A program made the position numbers and the translations under genes. A stretch of DNA of 64,000 nucleotides, from the NCBI RefSeq assembly GCF_024300625.1, contig NZ_CP101322.1, positions 3,609,992 through 3,673,991 on the forward strand, read 5' to 3'. Source of the DNA: Halovivax gelatinilyticus (GTDB lineage Archaea; Halobacteriota; Halobacteria; Halobacteriales; Natrialbaceae). This document shows, one piece after another, positions 24,561 to 33,593 of this stretch (its first letter is position 1; every line of letters starts with the position of its first letter). The notes below the pieces were generated by a model, which saw only the letters and a program-made list of their open reading frames with translations, searched no databases and was not told where the DNA came from.

Positions 24561-25768
24561 TCTCGATCAGTAAGTTGCTCTGTAACGGTACGGCCGAGGG
24601 CGACGGATTGCGCTACGACGCCGCCGACGAGTCGACGAAACCGCAGATCACGCGGCGAAAACAGCGCCGACCGGTGGTCGTCTGGAACGCGACGCGTCAG
24701 TGTAACCTCTCGTGCATCCACTGCTACGCGGGCGCCGATCTCGATCCGGCACCGGGCGAGTTCTCGACGGTCGAAGCGAAGCGATTTCTCGATCAGCTGG
24801 CCGACTTCGACGTTCCGGTCGTCCTCTTCTCCGGCGGCGAACCCCTCGTCCGGAGCGATCTCGAGGAGCTGATCGCCTACGCGGCGGACATCGGCGTGCG
24901 ACCCGTCCTCTCGACGAACGGCACGCTCATCACGCCCGAGCGGGCGGCCGATCTCCGCGACGCCGGGCTGGCGTACGCCGGCATCTCCGTCGACGGACTC
25001 CCGGAGCGAAACGATCGCTTCCGCGGCGAGGAGGGCGCGTTCGACGCCGCCGTTCGCGGCATCGAAGCCTGTCTCGACGCCGGCCTGAAAACCGGGCTGC
25101 GCTACACCATCACCGCCGCGAACGCGCCGGATCTCGAGGGCGTCGTCGACCTCCTCGTCGACGTCGGACTCGATCGATTTTGCTTCTACCACTTAGACTA
25201 CGGCGGCCGCGGTGCCGAGATCGTCGATCAGGACCTCGCGCCGGCCGAAAAACGCGAGGCGGTTCGTCGACTCTGCGAGATGACGATCGAGTACCACGAC
25301 CGCGGCGAGGAGATCGAGACGCTGCTTGTCGGCAACTACGCCGACGCCGGCTTTCTCGTCGAGTATGCCCGCGAGCAGTTCGGACGCGATCGAGCGGAAG
25401 CCGTCTACGACTACCTCGAACGCAACGGCGGCGACCCGACGGGCGAACGCATCGCCGACGTCGACTACGCCGGCAACGTCCACCCGACGCAGTTCTGGCA
25501 GGGCTACAGCCTCGGCAACGTCCGCGACCGCCCGTTCGGCGAGATCTGGAGCGACGAGTCGAATCCGCTGCTCTCGGCGTTACGATCCCGCGAGGAGCAT
25601 CTGACGGGAAAATGCGCAGACTGTCGCTACCAGTCGATCTGTCGCGGCGCGTCCCGGCTACGCGCGTTGACGGTCGAAGACGACCTGTTCGCGCCCGACC
25701 CGCAGTGTTATCTCACCGACACGGAGATCAGAGCCGGTTCGGTCGCGCCAGGTGGAACGGCCGACTGA
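24557..25768 (+). CDS. ahbC: 12,18-didecarboxysirohaem deacetylase AhbC (radical SAM)
   Basis: This 403-residue radical SAM enzyme of the NirJ/AhbC family removes the acetate side chains of 12,18-didecarboxysirohaem to give iron-coproporphyrin III. The N-terminus MISISKLLCNGTAEGDGLRY is the family signature, the SAM cluster motif is CNLSCIHC (Cys 49, 53, 56), and the SAM-binding segment is VLFSGGEPLVRSDLEEL. A C-terminal SPASM-like set is CADCRYQSICRG followed by PDPQC. It overlaps the rSAM-partnered gene by four bases and lies head-to-head with ahbD, so this region encodes the last two steps of siroheme-dependent haem synthesis. Confidence 0.88.
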   Translation: MISISKLLCNGTAEGDGLRYDAADESTKPQITRRKQRRPVVVWNATRQCNLSCIHCYAGADLDPAPGEFSTVEAKRFLDQLADFDVPVVLFSGGEPLVRSDLEELIAYAADIGVRPVLSTNGTLITPERAADLRDAGLAYAGISVDGLPERNDRFRGEEGAFDAAVRGIEACLDAGLKTGLRYTITAANAPDLEGVVDLLVDVGLDRFCFYHLDYGGRGAEIVDQDLAPAEKREAVRRLCEMTIEYHDRGEEIETLLVGNYADAGFLVEYAREQFGRDRAEAVYDYLERNGGDPTGERIADVDYAGNVHPTQFWQGYSLGNVRDRPFGEIWSDESNPLLSALRSREEHLTGKCADCRYQSICRGASRLRALTVEDDLFAPDPQCYLTDTEIRAGSVAPGGTAD

Positions 25769-25846
25769 GTCGGCTCGGTTCGGACACTACGTCTGCGTAG
25801 TGACCGCCATCGGTTCTATCAGAAAGGTTTGATAAACAGGATGGCA

Positions 25847-25880
25847 TGCTGCATACAGGGCGCGAAGGTTTCATGCACAG
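25847..25880 (+). repeat. Short copy of dispersed repeat A
   Basis: TGCTGCATACAGGGCGCGAA followed by a segment like the A repeats near 41.69 and 51.79 kb. It lies in front of the regulator-oxidase-rhodanese group; another copy in the same orientation lies just behind that group at 29484. Confidence 0.5.
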
Positions 25881-25938
25881 GACCATTCGCAGCGATCACC
25901 ACCTATACGATTTTTGTGTGCCAGCACATACCAAGACC

Positions 25939-26769
25939 ATGGATGGGACACCCGACGACATCGAATTTCTCGTCGCGTCGGACCACCGGGTCGCCGTGCT
26001 AGACACGCTGGCCTCGGGTCCGAATGACCGCGACGCATTGCGATCCGCGACGGGGGCTTCGTCGCCAACCATGAGCCGAATTCTCACCGACTTCGAGAAT
26101 CGCAATTGGGTCGAACGGGAGGACCGGAGGTACCAGCTGACCGGTCTGGGCGAGTTCGTTGCCGATCGACTAAGGGAGTTTGTGGACGCGATGTCGATTG
26201 AGTACCAACTTCGTGACGTCTGGCGGTGGTTACCTCATGAATTAGATGGGTTCAGCGTCGATCTGTTTACGGATGTAACGGTCACTCGCCCGACTGCCGG
26301 ACACCCCGATACATCCACTACACGCCGTATCGAGTTGATCACGGAGACATCTACGTGGCGCGGTGTTGGCGTGGCAATGTTGGGGTTACGGACGCTAGAG
26401 ACCTCGTTCGATCGGTTCCTCGACCAGCATGATGAGTTCCACTGTGAGTACATCTACCCGCCCGAAGTGTTCGATGAACTCCTATCGTGGGGAGACACGG
26501 AAACGATCATGAAGGCAGCCGACAGCGACAGCTACACCGTCTTGTTGCACGAGAACCTGCCGATGGAAGATCGGTACGAAATCTCTCTCTTCGACGATTG
26601 CGTGACCATCTGTTGTTACGATCACGAGAAGGGAGGATTACAGGCGCTCATCGAGACGACCAGTAGCGACATGCGAGCGTGGGCGGAGTCGTACTACGAT
26701 CAGTTCCGTGCAGAAGCGCAGCCGCTCAGGGACGCATACGAACGCGGTTCACTGCAGTCGCTCGAATAG
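25939..26769 (+). CDS. Winged-helix regulator with FilR1-like C-terminal domain
   Basis: This 276-residue archaeal regulator has an N-terminal winged helix (ASDHRVAVLDTLASGPNDRD, then SSPTMSRILTDFENRNWVER) and an alpha/beta C-terminal domain (VTRPTAGHPDTSTTRRIELI, YTVLLHENLPMEDRYEISLF) of the methanogenesis-regulator FilR1 type, which binds an unknown ligand. The start MDGTPDDIEF was chosen because upstream codons run into the repeat at 25847. It lies upstream of the FAD oxidase and rhodanese genes on the same strand and may control them. Confidence 0.8.
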   Translation: MDGTPDDIEFLVASDHRVAVLDTLASGPNDRDALRSATGASSPTMSRILTDFENRNWVEREDRRYQLTGLGEFVADRLREFVDAMSIEYQLRDVWRWLPHELDGFSVDLFTDVTVTRPTAGHPDTSTTRRIELITETSTWRGVGVAMLGLRTLETSFDRFLDQHDEFHCEYIYPPEVFDELLSWGDTETIMKAADSDSYTVLLHENLPMEDRYEISLFDDCVTICCYDHEKGGLQALIETTSSDMRAWAESYYDQFRAEAQPLRDAYERGSLQSLE

Positions 26770-26878
26770 GCAGAATCACCGTGGGCTGCCCGATCGGTTT
26801 TTCACGCGGTGAAAGATTTTGCACGACGAATATCTTTCAGCAGGAATCTATAACGATCTTGCGGTCGGACCGTGTCAT

Positions 26879-28321
26879 ATGGGATCTGACGCAGAAAACG
26901 GTGATCACATCGATGTATTTAAATCGGGATTTCTCGGCGACTTGATCCGCCCCGAGGATTCCGGCTACGACGACGCTCGCACAGTCTGGAACGGGATGAT
27001 CGACAAACGTCCTGACCTGGTCGCTCAATGCCGGGACGTCGCTGACGTTATCAGCGCGGTCGAGTTCGCCCGCGAGCAGGACCTGCTCGTTGCCGTCCGC
27101 GGTGGGGGACACAACGCTGCTGGTCTCGGAACGTGTGACGACGGGATCGTCATCGACTGTTCCCCGATGAACTGGGTTGACGTGGACCCAGACATCCGGC
27201 GCGTTCGCGTCGGCGGCGGTGCCACCTGGCGCGACGTCGATCACGCGACCCAGGCGTTCGGACTCGCAGTTCCAGGTGGGGTCGTTTCCCACACTGGTGT
27301 CGCAGGTCTCACGCTCGGTGGCGGATACGGCCACCTCCGGCGAACGTACGGGTTGACCTGCGACAATCTCGTCTCGGTCGATCTGGTCACCGCCGACGGA
27401 CGCTTCCTCACCGCCAGCGAGGATGAGCATCCGGACCTTTTCTGGGCGGTCCGCGGGGGCGGCGGTGCATTCGGCATCGTGACTGCCTTCGAGTTCGAGG
27501 CACACCCGATCGGGACCGAACTGGCCACGGTGGAGACGTGGCACCCCATCGAGGATGCGGCGGAGGCATTCAAGGTCTGGCGCGACTTCGTCGAGACCGC
27601 GCCGCGAACGGTCAGTGGGGAGGCGATCATCTGGGGCGTACCGGAAGACCCCCACTTCCCGGAGGAGTACCACGACGACCCGGTCGCCATCATCACCGCC
27701 GTCCACGCTGGCGACACCGAGGAAGGTGAGGAACTCCTCCGGCCACTTCGCGAGTTCGGGTCGCCGCTGTTCGACTTCAGTGGCCGGACCCGGTACCTCG
27801 ACCTCCAGCGGGGGTTCGACCCGTTCTTCCCGGCCCACGAGCACCGCTACTACCAGGGATCGGTCTACCTCGATTCGCTGGACGACGAGGTCATCACGGA
27901 GATCGTCGAGCGTGAGCCGTCGCGGCCTGACCCTCGGATACTCTACTACGTGTGGAACCTGGGTGGGGCGATCACCGACGTTCCGGAACACGCCACGGCG
28001 TTCAACGGCCGAGAGCACCCGTACCTTCTCGCCATCGACTGCAAGTGGGACGACCCCGAGGCTGACGAGGCGATTCTCGATTGGGCGCGTTCCTTCCAGC
28101 GGGACATGCACTCCCACTCCCCGGGTGAGAGCTACCAAAACTTCCCTGGACTGGGCGAGAACGAGGACGGCGAACCCGAGCGATCACCGCGACGCGACGA
28201 GACGGCCGACCGGTTAGTCGAGCTGAAGGACAGATACGATCCGATGAACGTGTTCAGCCGCAATCACGGCGTCACGCCGTCCGAACCGCCACGGACTGAC
28301 GGAGGAGCGGGCGATGAGTGA
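26879..28321 (+). CDS. FAD-linked oxidase, berberine bridge enzyme-like
   Basis: This 480-residue flavoprotein of the PCMH/BBE family has a FAD-binding PCMH domain (AVEFAREQDLLVAVRGGGHN, GGGATWRDVDHATQAFGLAV, and GVAGLTLGGGYGHLRRTYGL) and ends with the BBE motif YDPMNVFSRNHGVTP. The His in RGGGHN corresponds to the residue that carries bicovalently bound FAD in some members. Such enzymes oxidise alcohols, sugars or alkaloid-like compounds with oxygen; the substrate here is unknown. It overlaps the rhodanese gene by eight bases, forming an operon. Confidence 0.88.
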   Translation: MGSDAENGDHIDVFKSGFLGDLIRPEDSGYDDARTVWNGMIDKRPDLVAQCRDVADVISAVEFAREQDLLVAVRGGGHNAAGLGTCDDGIVIDCSPMNWVDVDPDIRRVRVGGGATWRDVDHATQAFGLAVPGGVVSHTGVAGLTLGGGYGHLRRTYGLTCDNLVSVDLVTADGRFLTASEDEHPDLFWAVRGGGGAFGIVTAFEFEAHPIGTELATVETWHPIEDAAEAFKVWRDFVETAPRTVSGEAIIWGVPEDPHFPEEYHDDPVAIITAVHAGDTEEGEELLRPLREFGSPLFDFSGRTRYLDLQRGFDPFFPAHEHRYYQGSVYLDSLDDEVITEIVEREPSRPDPRILYYVWNLGGAITDVPEHATAFNGREHPYLLAIDCKWDDPEADEAILDWARSFQRDMHSHSPGESYQNFPGLGENEDGEPERSPRRDETADRLVELKDRYDPMNVFSRNHGVTPSEPPRTDGGAGDE

Positions 28322-28766
28322 GACCGTCAACCACCGGTCCTCCCAGACAGAGCCGGCCAGGCACGAGAACGCTATCCAGACCAGATACGACGAGTTAGTT
28401 CGCGCGGCCGAGGCCACCGTCAAGGTGTATACGCCAGCTGAAGCGATCGATCTGGCTGGCGAAGCTGGAATCCTCTTCGTCGATGTCCGCGACGCTGTCG
28501 AGCTATCTGAAGGGAAAGTCTCCGGAGCCATCCACGTGTCCAGGGGACGGTTGGAGTCACATCTGACCCCCGAGAATCCACGGTACGTGGATGACCTCGA
28601 CGACGCGGCCGAGATCATCTTCTACTGTGCGGGAGGTGCACGCTCGGCGCTGGCTGCACAGCGGGCGCAGGAACTGGGATTCGACCGCGTCGGACACCTC
28701 GCCGGTGGGATCTCCGCATGGAAGGACGCTGGTGGACCGATGCAAGTGATCGAAGACCGTTGCTGA
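28314..28766 (+). CDS. Rhodanese-domain sulfurtransferase
   Basis: This 150-residue single-domain rhodanese has the active-site loop FYCAGGARSALAA containing the persulfide Cys and the preceding family segment GILFVDVRDAVELSEGKVSG. About 45 extra residues precede the domain. It overlaps the FAD oxidase gene and is followed after six bases by an acetyltransferase gene. A role in sulfur transfer or detoxification is known for the family; the link to the oxidase is only by operon. Confidence 0.88.
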   Translation: MSETVNHRSSQTEPARHENAIQTRYDELVRAAEATVKVYTPAEAIDLAGEAGILFVDVRDAVELSEGKVSGAIHVSRGRLESHLTPENPRYVDDLDDAAEIIFYCAGGARSALAAQRAQELGFDRVGHLAGGISAWKDAGGPMQVIEDRC

Positions 28767-28772
28767 TATACT

Positions 28773-29366
28773 ATGTTTCCCGACCACATCGAGACGGCCC
28801 GACTCGACCTCGAACGGATTTCGCACGACTCCGTCGATGTATTCGAGCTTCACGAACTCTACTCCAATGGAGACGATACGGAGGAAATGTTCGAGTACTG
28901 GGATTCGTCTCCCCACGAGACGGTGAAAGAGACCTACGACTACGTGGATGAGGCCGAACGACTGTGGGACGAGCTAGCGGGTGTGAAATACCTGATTCGA
29001 CCGAAAGACGGAGAAGACGGGGCAGGCGTAATCGCTGGAACGACAAGGATGTATCCAAATTGGAAAAAGCGGTCCGCCAAGCTTGGGATTCTTCTCGGCA
29101 AGCGGTTTTGGGGCCGCGGATACTCCGGTGAACGAGCTGATGCCATGCTGTCCGTCGCATTCGATCGACTCGATCTTGAACTCGTCGTCGCCGTCTACAT
29201 CGACGGGAACGAAAAGTCTCGACGGGCGATCAACAGGTACGTCGAACGGTATGGTGGCCAATACGAGGGATTGCTGCGAAATTGGCTTCCGGTGGACGAA
29301 ACCGTTGTTGATGCCCATCGATACTCGATTTCACGTGAAGAATACCTTGCGATGGCCCAATGCTGA
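28773..29366 (+). CDS. GNAT-family N-acetyltransferase (RimJ/RimL-like)
   Basis: This 197-residue acetyltransferase resembles the RimJ/RimL branch: IETARLDLERISHDSVDVFE at the N-terminus, the acetyl-CoA loop LGKRFWGRGYSGERADAML, and VVAVYIDGNEKSRRAINRYV near the end, where the family Asn and the alpha-helix after it are recognisable. It is the last gene of the oxidase operon. The acceptor could be a protein N-terminus or a small amine. Confidence 0.85.
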   Translation: MFPDHIETARLDLERISHDSVDVFELHELYSNGDDTEEMFEYWDSSPHETVKETYDYVDEAERLWDELAGVKYLIRPKDGEDGAGVIAGTTRMYPNWKKRSAKLGILLGKRFWGRGYSGERADAMLSVAFDRLDLELVVAVYIDGNEKSRRAINRYVERYGGQYEGLLRNWLPVDETVVDAHRYSISREEYLAMAQC

Positions 29367-29483
29367 GCGGTTGCTCCGTTGAGACCGATAGAACGGTTTC
29401 CAATTCGGAATCAACGTTTGCTGCCTCTTTCTCTGGATTCGGTAGGTAGTTTCTGACAGAATCTGAGTAGTACATTCAGTCTC

Positions 29484-29505
29484 TGCTGAATAGAAGGCGC
29501 GAATG
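29484..29505 (+). repeat. Short copy of dispersed repeat A
   Basis: TGCTGAATAGAAGGCGCGAA continues with ATGACC, matching the core of repeat A. It is immediately preceded by ATTCAGTCTC, which resembles the inner part of repeat B read in reverse, so it may be a fused or deleted pair of element ends. It lies just behind the operon that starts after the copy at 25847. Confidence 0.45.
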
Positions 29506-29607
29506 ACCCGAGCGTCAGAACTTGATCTAGGAGGGAAACACTCGCTCGATACAGGTCGAACTCGCACTGTTGGGGGGGTCATCATGGGGCATTCCATCAA
29601 CAGAGTT

Positions 29608-29619
29608 AAATTTTACTTA
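29608..29619 (+). promoter_or_regulatory. TATA-like box of the methyltransferase gene
   Basis: AAATTTTACTTA sits 20-31 nt before the ATG at 29639, the position of a TATA box in a leaderless haloarchaeal transcript. Confidence 0.5.
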
Positions 29620-29638
29620 GCCATCATCAGTCATATAC

Positions 29639-30382
29639 ATGGACAGTGACCGGTTGCGCGTAGAGTTCATGGACACCGTCTACGAAGCTGCCTCCCGCGA
29701 CGACGTGGACTACTACGTTGACCTCGCAACGACAGTTGAAGGCCCAGTGCTTGAGTTGGGTTGTGGCACCGGTCGGATCTACCTCGAACTGCTCGAAGCG
29801 AGCGTGGATGCCGACGGCATCGATCTTTCGGCGGACTCACTCGCTGCCCTCCGGGAGAAAGCCGAACAGAGAGGACTCGAACCGAGCGTCTGGCAGGCGA
29901 ACATGGCCGAGTTCATCGTCGACAAGGAGTATGCGCTCGTCACCTGCCCGTTCAACGCCGTACAGGAACTGACGACAATCGAACAGCAGCAGGCACTCTT
30001 CGAGTCGGTGTACGATGCGCTGGCCCCTGGCGGAAAGTTTGTCTTCGACACGTTTGTCCCTAACTTCGCGTACATAACCGACATGTGGGGCGAGTGGCAA
30101 CAGCGGACGATAGAGTTTCGAAACGAACCCGTCGAATTCCACACCTGCTCACGTATCGTTGATGAAGTGACCCAAGAGTACGTCTCCGAGAAGAAAGCCA
30201 TCACACAGGACGGCGAGGAGTTGTTCTCCTTTCAGGGCCGGGCGACGCTGCTGCCCTACCGCGAACTCGAGTTGCTCGCTCGCTCGTCGCCGTTCGAGTC
30301 CTGGAAAGTGACCGGCGACTACACCGATGAGTCACTAACCAACGAACATTCGGCACAAGTTTGGACGCTAATACGGACGTAG
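29639..30382 (+). CDS. SAM-dependent class I methyltransferase
   Basis: This 247-residue methyltransferase has a clear class I SAM site: motif I VLELGCGTGRIYLELLEA, the acidic residue after strand 2 in GIDLSADSLAALREKA, and motif IV-like ALVTCPFNAVQEL. The C-terminal half (GKFVFDTFVPNFAY, later LLPYRELELLARSSPFESWK) resembles the methyltransferases of small molecules or sugars. It stands alone after the acetyltransferase operon with its own promoter. The substrate cannot be told. Confidence 0.85.
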   Translation: MDSDRLRVEFMDTVYEAASRDDVDYYVDLATTVEGPVLELGCGTGRIYLELLEASVDADGIDLSADSLAALREKAEQRGLEPSVWQANMAEFIVDKEYALVTCPFNAVQELTTIEQQQALFESVYDALAPGGKFVFDTFVPNFAYITDMWGEWQQRTIEFRNEPVEFHTCSRIVDEVTQEYVSEKKAITQDGEELFSFQGRATLLPYRELELLARSSPFESWKVTGDYTDESLTNEHSAQVWTLIRT

Positions 30383-30665
30383 CATAAGACCGTGAACCGT
30401 GGTGTATTATCTGATCTATCGGACAGTCTTCACTTTTCCCTGCCAGTTCCCCAACCCCAAACGGACTTCGGGTATTAGATATGCGCTTTGTCCCTTACAC
30501 AACGCTGTATTGATCCTCTGGACTGAACGCCAGTACGACGAACAACGTCGAATAACGAAACCATGCTACCACGACAGGTTACACTGACGAGCGTTCGCGG
30601 TTCCCGATCAGTCCGGTTACCGAGTGTCCGGTGGTGGGTGGTATCTACCAGTACACCAGCTTCGG

Positions 30666-31019
30666 TCACCCGACGTGAACCTTCGTCACGTGGCCGCCAC
30701 AGCCACACTGATCTACGTACTCCCACTCCAGAGCACGAGTGGATTGGCTACGGGCGTACGATTCGAGATGGGGCCAGAGGTACCCGTCAGGGTGTCCATG
30801 CTCGGCGTGGGTAACGAGGTTGACGTGGTATCCAGAGCCCGTCGCTTCGATCGCGTCGATCGCCTCCGCGAGGATCAGGTCGCGGTCGTCGGCGTGGTGG
30901 GGCGCTTCGAGGTTCGCAGACCAGGAGTTCTGGTGTTTGCGTCTGGTGATCGGTTCCCGACTCTCGCCCGCCGTTCGACCGTCGTCGGTCGGCGGGTCGG
31001 CGCCGATGTTTGCGGTCAT
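30666..31019 (-). CDS. CGCGG-type candidate radical-SAM-modified peptide (RiPP)
   Basis: This 117-residue protein ends with YVDQCGCGGHVTKVHVG, the hallmark of the haloarchaeal CGCGG family of putative RiPP precursors. The N-terminal half is disordered and the middle, HQNSWSANLEAPHHADDRDL followed by HVNLVTHAEHGHPDGYLW, is rich in His. The start MTANIGADPP was chosen because upstream codons overlap the promoter side and lack coding character. The gene is divergent from the haem-copper-like membrane protein. A maturing radical SAM is not adjacent, but the ahbD-like SPASM gene lies 6.5 kb away. Confidence 0.72.
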   Translation of the reverse strand: MTANIGADPPTDDGRTAGESREPITRRKHQNSWSANLEAPHHADDRDLILAEAIDAIEATGSGYHVNLVTHAEHGHPDGYLWPHLESYARSQSTRALEWEYVDQCGCGGHVTKVHVG

Positions 31020-31153
31020 ACTCGCACGTACGGTCCCGGTCACCCTCGTCGTGGGCGCGAACATATTCGCGCATCGCCAGGCGAACCATCCACCGGGAAC
31101 CGTCGGAACATGTTCGCAGGGAAAGGCAGGCGGACGGAGATGAAAGCACGACC

Positions 31154-32503
31154 ATGGCTGCAATACTCGGCGATATCGAGACGGATCAGGGGCCGCCGCT
31201 CTCGATCCCCATCCGTCACTTCGTCGTCGGATTCGGATTCCTGCTGCTCGGCGTCGCCGTCGGGATGGCGAACGGGCTCGGACTCACCCCGCCGACGGCG
31301 ATGCTCGCGAACGTACACCTGCTGCTGGTCGGCTGGGTTTGCGTGACGATCATGGGTGCGATGGTCCAGTTCGTTCCGGTGTGGTCGAACACGTCGATCC
31401 ACTCGCGCCGACTCTCCGTCGTCCAGTTGTGGCTCGTAGCCGGTGGCCTGACCCTCTTCGTCGGGGCGTTGCTAACCGAGCGGCTGGCCTTCCTCGCGAT
31501 CGGCGGCTCACTGGTCCTCCTCGGGTTCTGGGTCTTCGTCTACAACGTGGGCCGGACGTTGCTCGGCGTCAGGCCGTGGGACGTCACCGAACGCCACTTC
31601 GCGCTGGCGCTCTGTTTCTTCCTCGCGCTCTCGTCGCTCGGCCTGCTCCTGGCGCTCGGCTTCGCGCGCCCCATCTTCGCCGACCTGCCGGTCGACCACG
31701 GGGCCGTCCTCGCGAGTCACGTCACGTTCGCCGTGTTCGGCGCCGTCCTCACGACCGTCATCGGCGCGCTCTATCAGCTCGCGACTATGTTCACCCAGAC
31801 GGAGTTTTACGCGCTCGACCGTCACATCCAGCGGTTCGAGTCGGTCGCCTACCCGATCGGCGTCGTCGGGCTCGCGCTCGGCCGACTGTTCGAACTGAGC
31901 TGGCTCGCCCGCGGCGGTGGCGTCCTGATCGTCGCCTCGATCTTCGGAATCGGGCTCTTTCTTGCCCGTCGGCTCTACCTGACGCGCGTCGACTGGACCC
32001 CGATGCTCACCCGGTACACCGTCGTGGCCGGCGCGATGGTCACCTGGGCCGCGCTCACGCTTCCGGCCTGGCTCTCCGACCCGCTCTCGCCGGCCGCCCG
32101 TTACGGCGCCCCGGGGACCGTCCACCTCCTCACGTTCGGACTGATCGCCTTCGTCGTCCTGGGAACGCTCTACCACGTCGTGCCGTTCATCGTCTGGGTC
32201 CACCGCTACAGCGACCTGCTCGGCCTCGAACCGGTCCCGATGATCGACGACCTCTACGACGACACCGTCGCCGCGCTCGACTTCGTCTTCCTCTTCGGCG
32301 GGACGGTGTGTCTCGTCGTTGCCGACCAGCTCGCACTCGCATCCCCGCTCTTTCCCGTCGGGACGACGGCGATCGCGATCGGCGCCGCCCTCTTCGTGGC
32401 GAACATGGGGCTGGTCGTTACCCGACACAGTCCGGACGGCGTCGGGACGATTCTCTTCGGTGAACGAGCGGTTCGCCGCGTGGATCGAACGGTAGAAGAC
32501 TGA
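31154..32503 (+). CDS. Stand-alone haem-copper-oxidase subunit I-like (CcoN/NnrS-like) membrane protein
   Basis: This 449-residue protein has about twelve transmembrane segments with His residues placed as in haem-binding helices: MLANVHLLLVGWVCVTIMGA, VLASHVTFAVFGAVLTTVIG, and GTVHLLTFGLIAFVVLGTLY followed by HVVPFIVWVHRY. This resembles CcoN-like or NnrS-like proteins, which bind haem (and copper). No other oxidase subunits are present. The start MAAILGDIET fits the short intergenic region shared with the CGCGG gene. Its neighbours (DUF2249, haem synthesis) suggest a role with nitric oxide or haem chemistry; this is inference. Confidence 0.65.
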   Translation: MAAILGDIETDQGPPLSIPIRHFVVGFGFLLLGVAVGMANGLGLTPPTAMLANVHLLLVGWVCVTIMGAMVQFVPVWSNTSIHSRRLSVVQLWLVAGGLTLFVGALLTERLAFLAIGGSLVLLGFWVFVYNVGRTLLGVRPWDVTERHFALALCFFLALSSLGLLLALGFARPIFADLPVDHGAVLASHVTFAVFGAVLTTVIGALYQLATMFTQTEFYALDRHIQRFESVAYPIGVVGLALGRLFELSWLARGGGVLIVASIFGIGLFLARRLYLTRVDWTPMLTRYTVVAGAMVTWAALTLPAWLSDPLSPAARYGAPGTVHLLTFGLIAFVVLGTLYHVVPFIVWVHRYSDLLGLEPVPMIDDLYDDTVAALDFVFLFGGTVCLVVADQLALASPLFPVGTTAIAIGAALFVANMGLVVTRHSPDGVGTILFGERAVRRVDRTVED

Positions 32504-32530
32504 CGACGAACCGCGGTGCCGGATTCCGAC

Positions 32531-33109
32531 TCAGAACGGGACTTCACCACCCTCTGACGACGCGGGTGACCGAGGCTCGGAATCAGTGGCGGTATCTCCT
32601 CCGATACGCACCGACGCGTCGCCGGTCTCTTCGAACGCCTCCTCGAGCCGTTCGAGCTGGTCGTTGATCCAGTCGCTATCGTGGTGCATCGGATTCGCGC
32701 GAACCCGAACGAGGTCGTACTCGTGGCGGTCGGCGAGTCCGTTCCACGCGCGGAACGAGCCGATGGCGAGCGTGTGACACTGCGGGCAGAACGGGGTCGT
32801 CGGCGTGAACTCCGCGCGGAGGGCAGACGGATCGTCTCGCTCGACGGCGTACCGATACCCGGCGTCCGGGTGACGGGTGTCTAAGTTCAACCTGGCGAGG
32901 TTATAGTTGAACGTCATGTCGTAGACGCCCCTAGCTTCGAACAACTCGCGCGTCAACCGATGAAAGGCGACGTGGTCGTTCCCGCCGAGAACCTCGTGAG
33001 TCGACAGGAACGGCCCCGGTTCGGGAACGTGCTCGGCGACGAACGCGTCGTACGGATCGAACAACTCGGCCTCGTCGCCCCGCGCGAACGGATTGCGAAA
33101 TCCCGCCAT
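32531..33109 (-). CDS. Conserved hypothetical protein with CPQC motif
   Basis: This 192-residue acidic protein contains a CxxC pair in TPFCPQCHTLAIGSFRAWNG followed by RVRANPMHHDSDWINDQLER, a His-rich segment. The combination could bind a metal or iron-sulfur centre. The tail is low-complexity Ser/Gly. No family name is recognised. The gene converges on the haem-copper-like membrane protein, with 27 bases between the stops, and shares its neighbourhood with DUF2249. Confidence 0.7.
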   Translation of the reverse strand: MAGFRNPFARGDEAELFDPYDAFVAEHVPEPGPFLSTHEVLGGNDHVAFHRLTRELFEARGVYDMTFNYNLARLNLDTRHPDAGYRYAVERDDPSALRAEFTPTTPFCPQCHTLAIGSFRAWNGLADRHEYDLVRVRANPMHHDSDWINDQLERLEEAFEETGDASVRIGGDTATDSEPRSPASSEGGEVPF

Positions 33110-33269
33110 ACGCGAACGGACGGTTCCCTGCCTGCTATACAGTCCGCCGAACACCTTCGTCCGTTCGGGTGCGTTCGTTACCGTGGTGCGATTCGACGGT
33201 GGGCGGCCAGTAAGTCCGTGGCGTGGTTTGACAGTGGGCGGACAATAGCCACCGAGACCGACGCGCGAC

Positions 33270-33497
33270 TCAGTCGTGACTGATTTCGACGTGCCACTCG
33301 TCGGCGTCGACCCGCGTCGAGTCGTAGGAAAAGCCTCGCTGAGAGAGCACCTCGAACAGCGGCTTCGGCTCGAAGCTATTTATCAACAGGAACGTTTCGT
33401 CGGCCTCGAGCGCGTCGAGTTCGGTCATGATGGGCCCGAACGGTTCGCCGTCTACTTCGCGAACGTCGAGGGTCCGATCGGCATTCAATGCTGGCAT
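33270..33497 (-). CDS. DUF2249-family small protein
   Basis: This 75-residue protein matches DUF2249: LDVREVDGEPFGPIMTELDA, LLINSFEPKPLFEVLSQRGF and the final DEWHVEISHD. DUF2249 proteins are often encoded near denitrification, haemerythrin and NnrS-like genes in haloarchaea and bacteria, which agrees with the membrane protein nearby. An ATG at 33497 follows a GTG; I chose the ATG. The biochemical role is unknown. Confidence 0.82.
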   Translation of the reverse strand: MPALNADRTLDVREVDGEPFGPIMTELDALEADETFLLINSFEPKPLFEVLSQRGFSYDSTRVDADEWHVEISHD

Positions 33498-33593
33498 CAC
33501 CCGACCGTTCGAGAGCGATCGGAGTGACCGTTCTCCCGATCATATTCGCACCTCCCCCCACTTTCGACCGATAGCAGACGTCCGCCTCGCCGT

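Noticed and set aside
26837..28138. 433-codon open frame on the - strand opposite the FAD oxidase
   Set aside because: Antisense to a protein with clear PCMH and BBE motifs.
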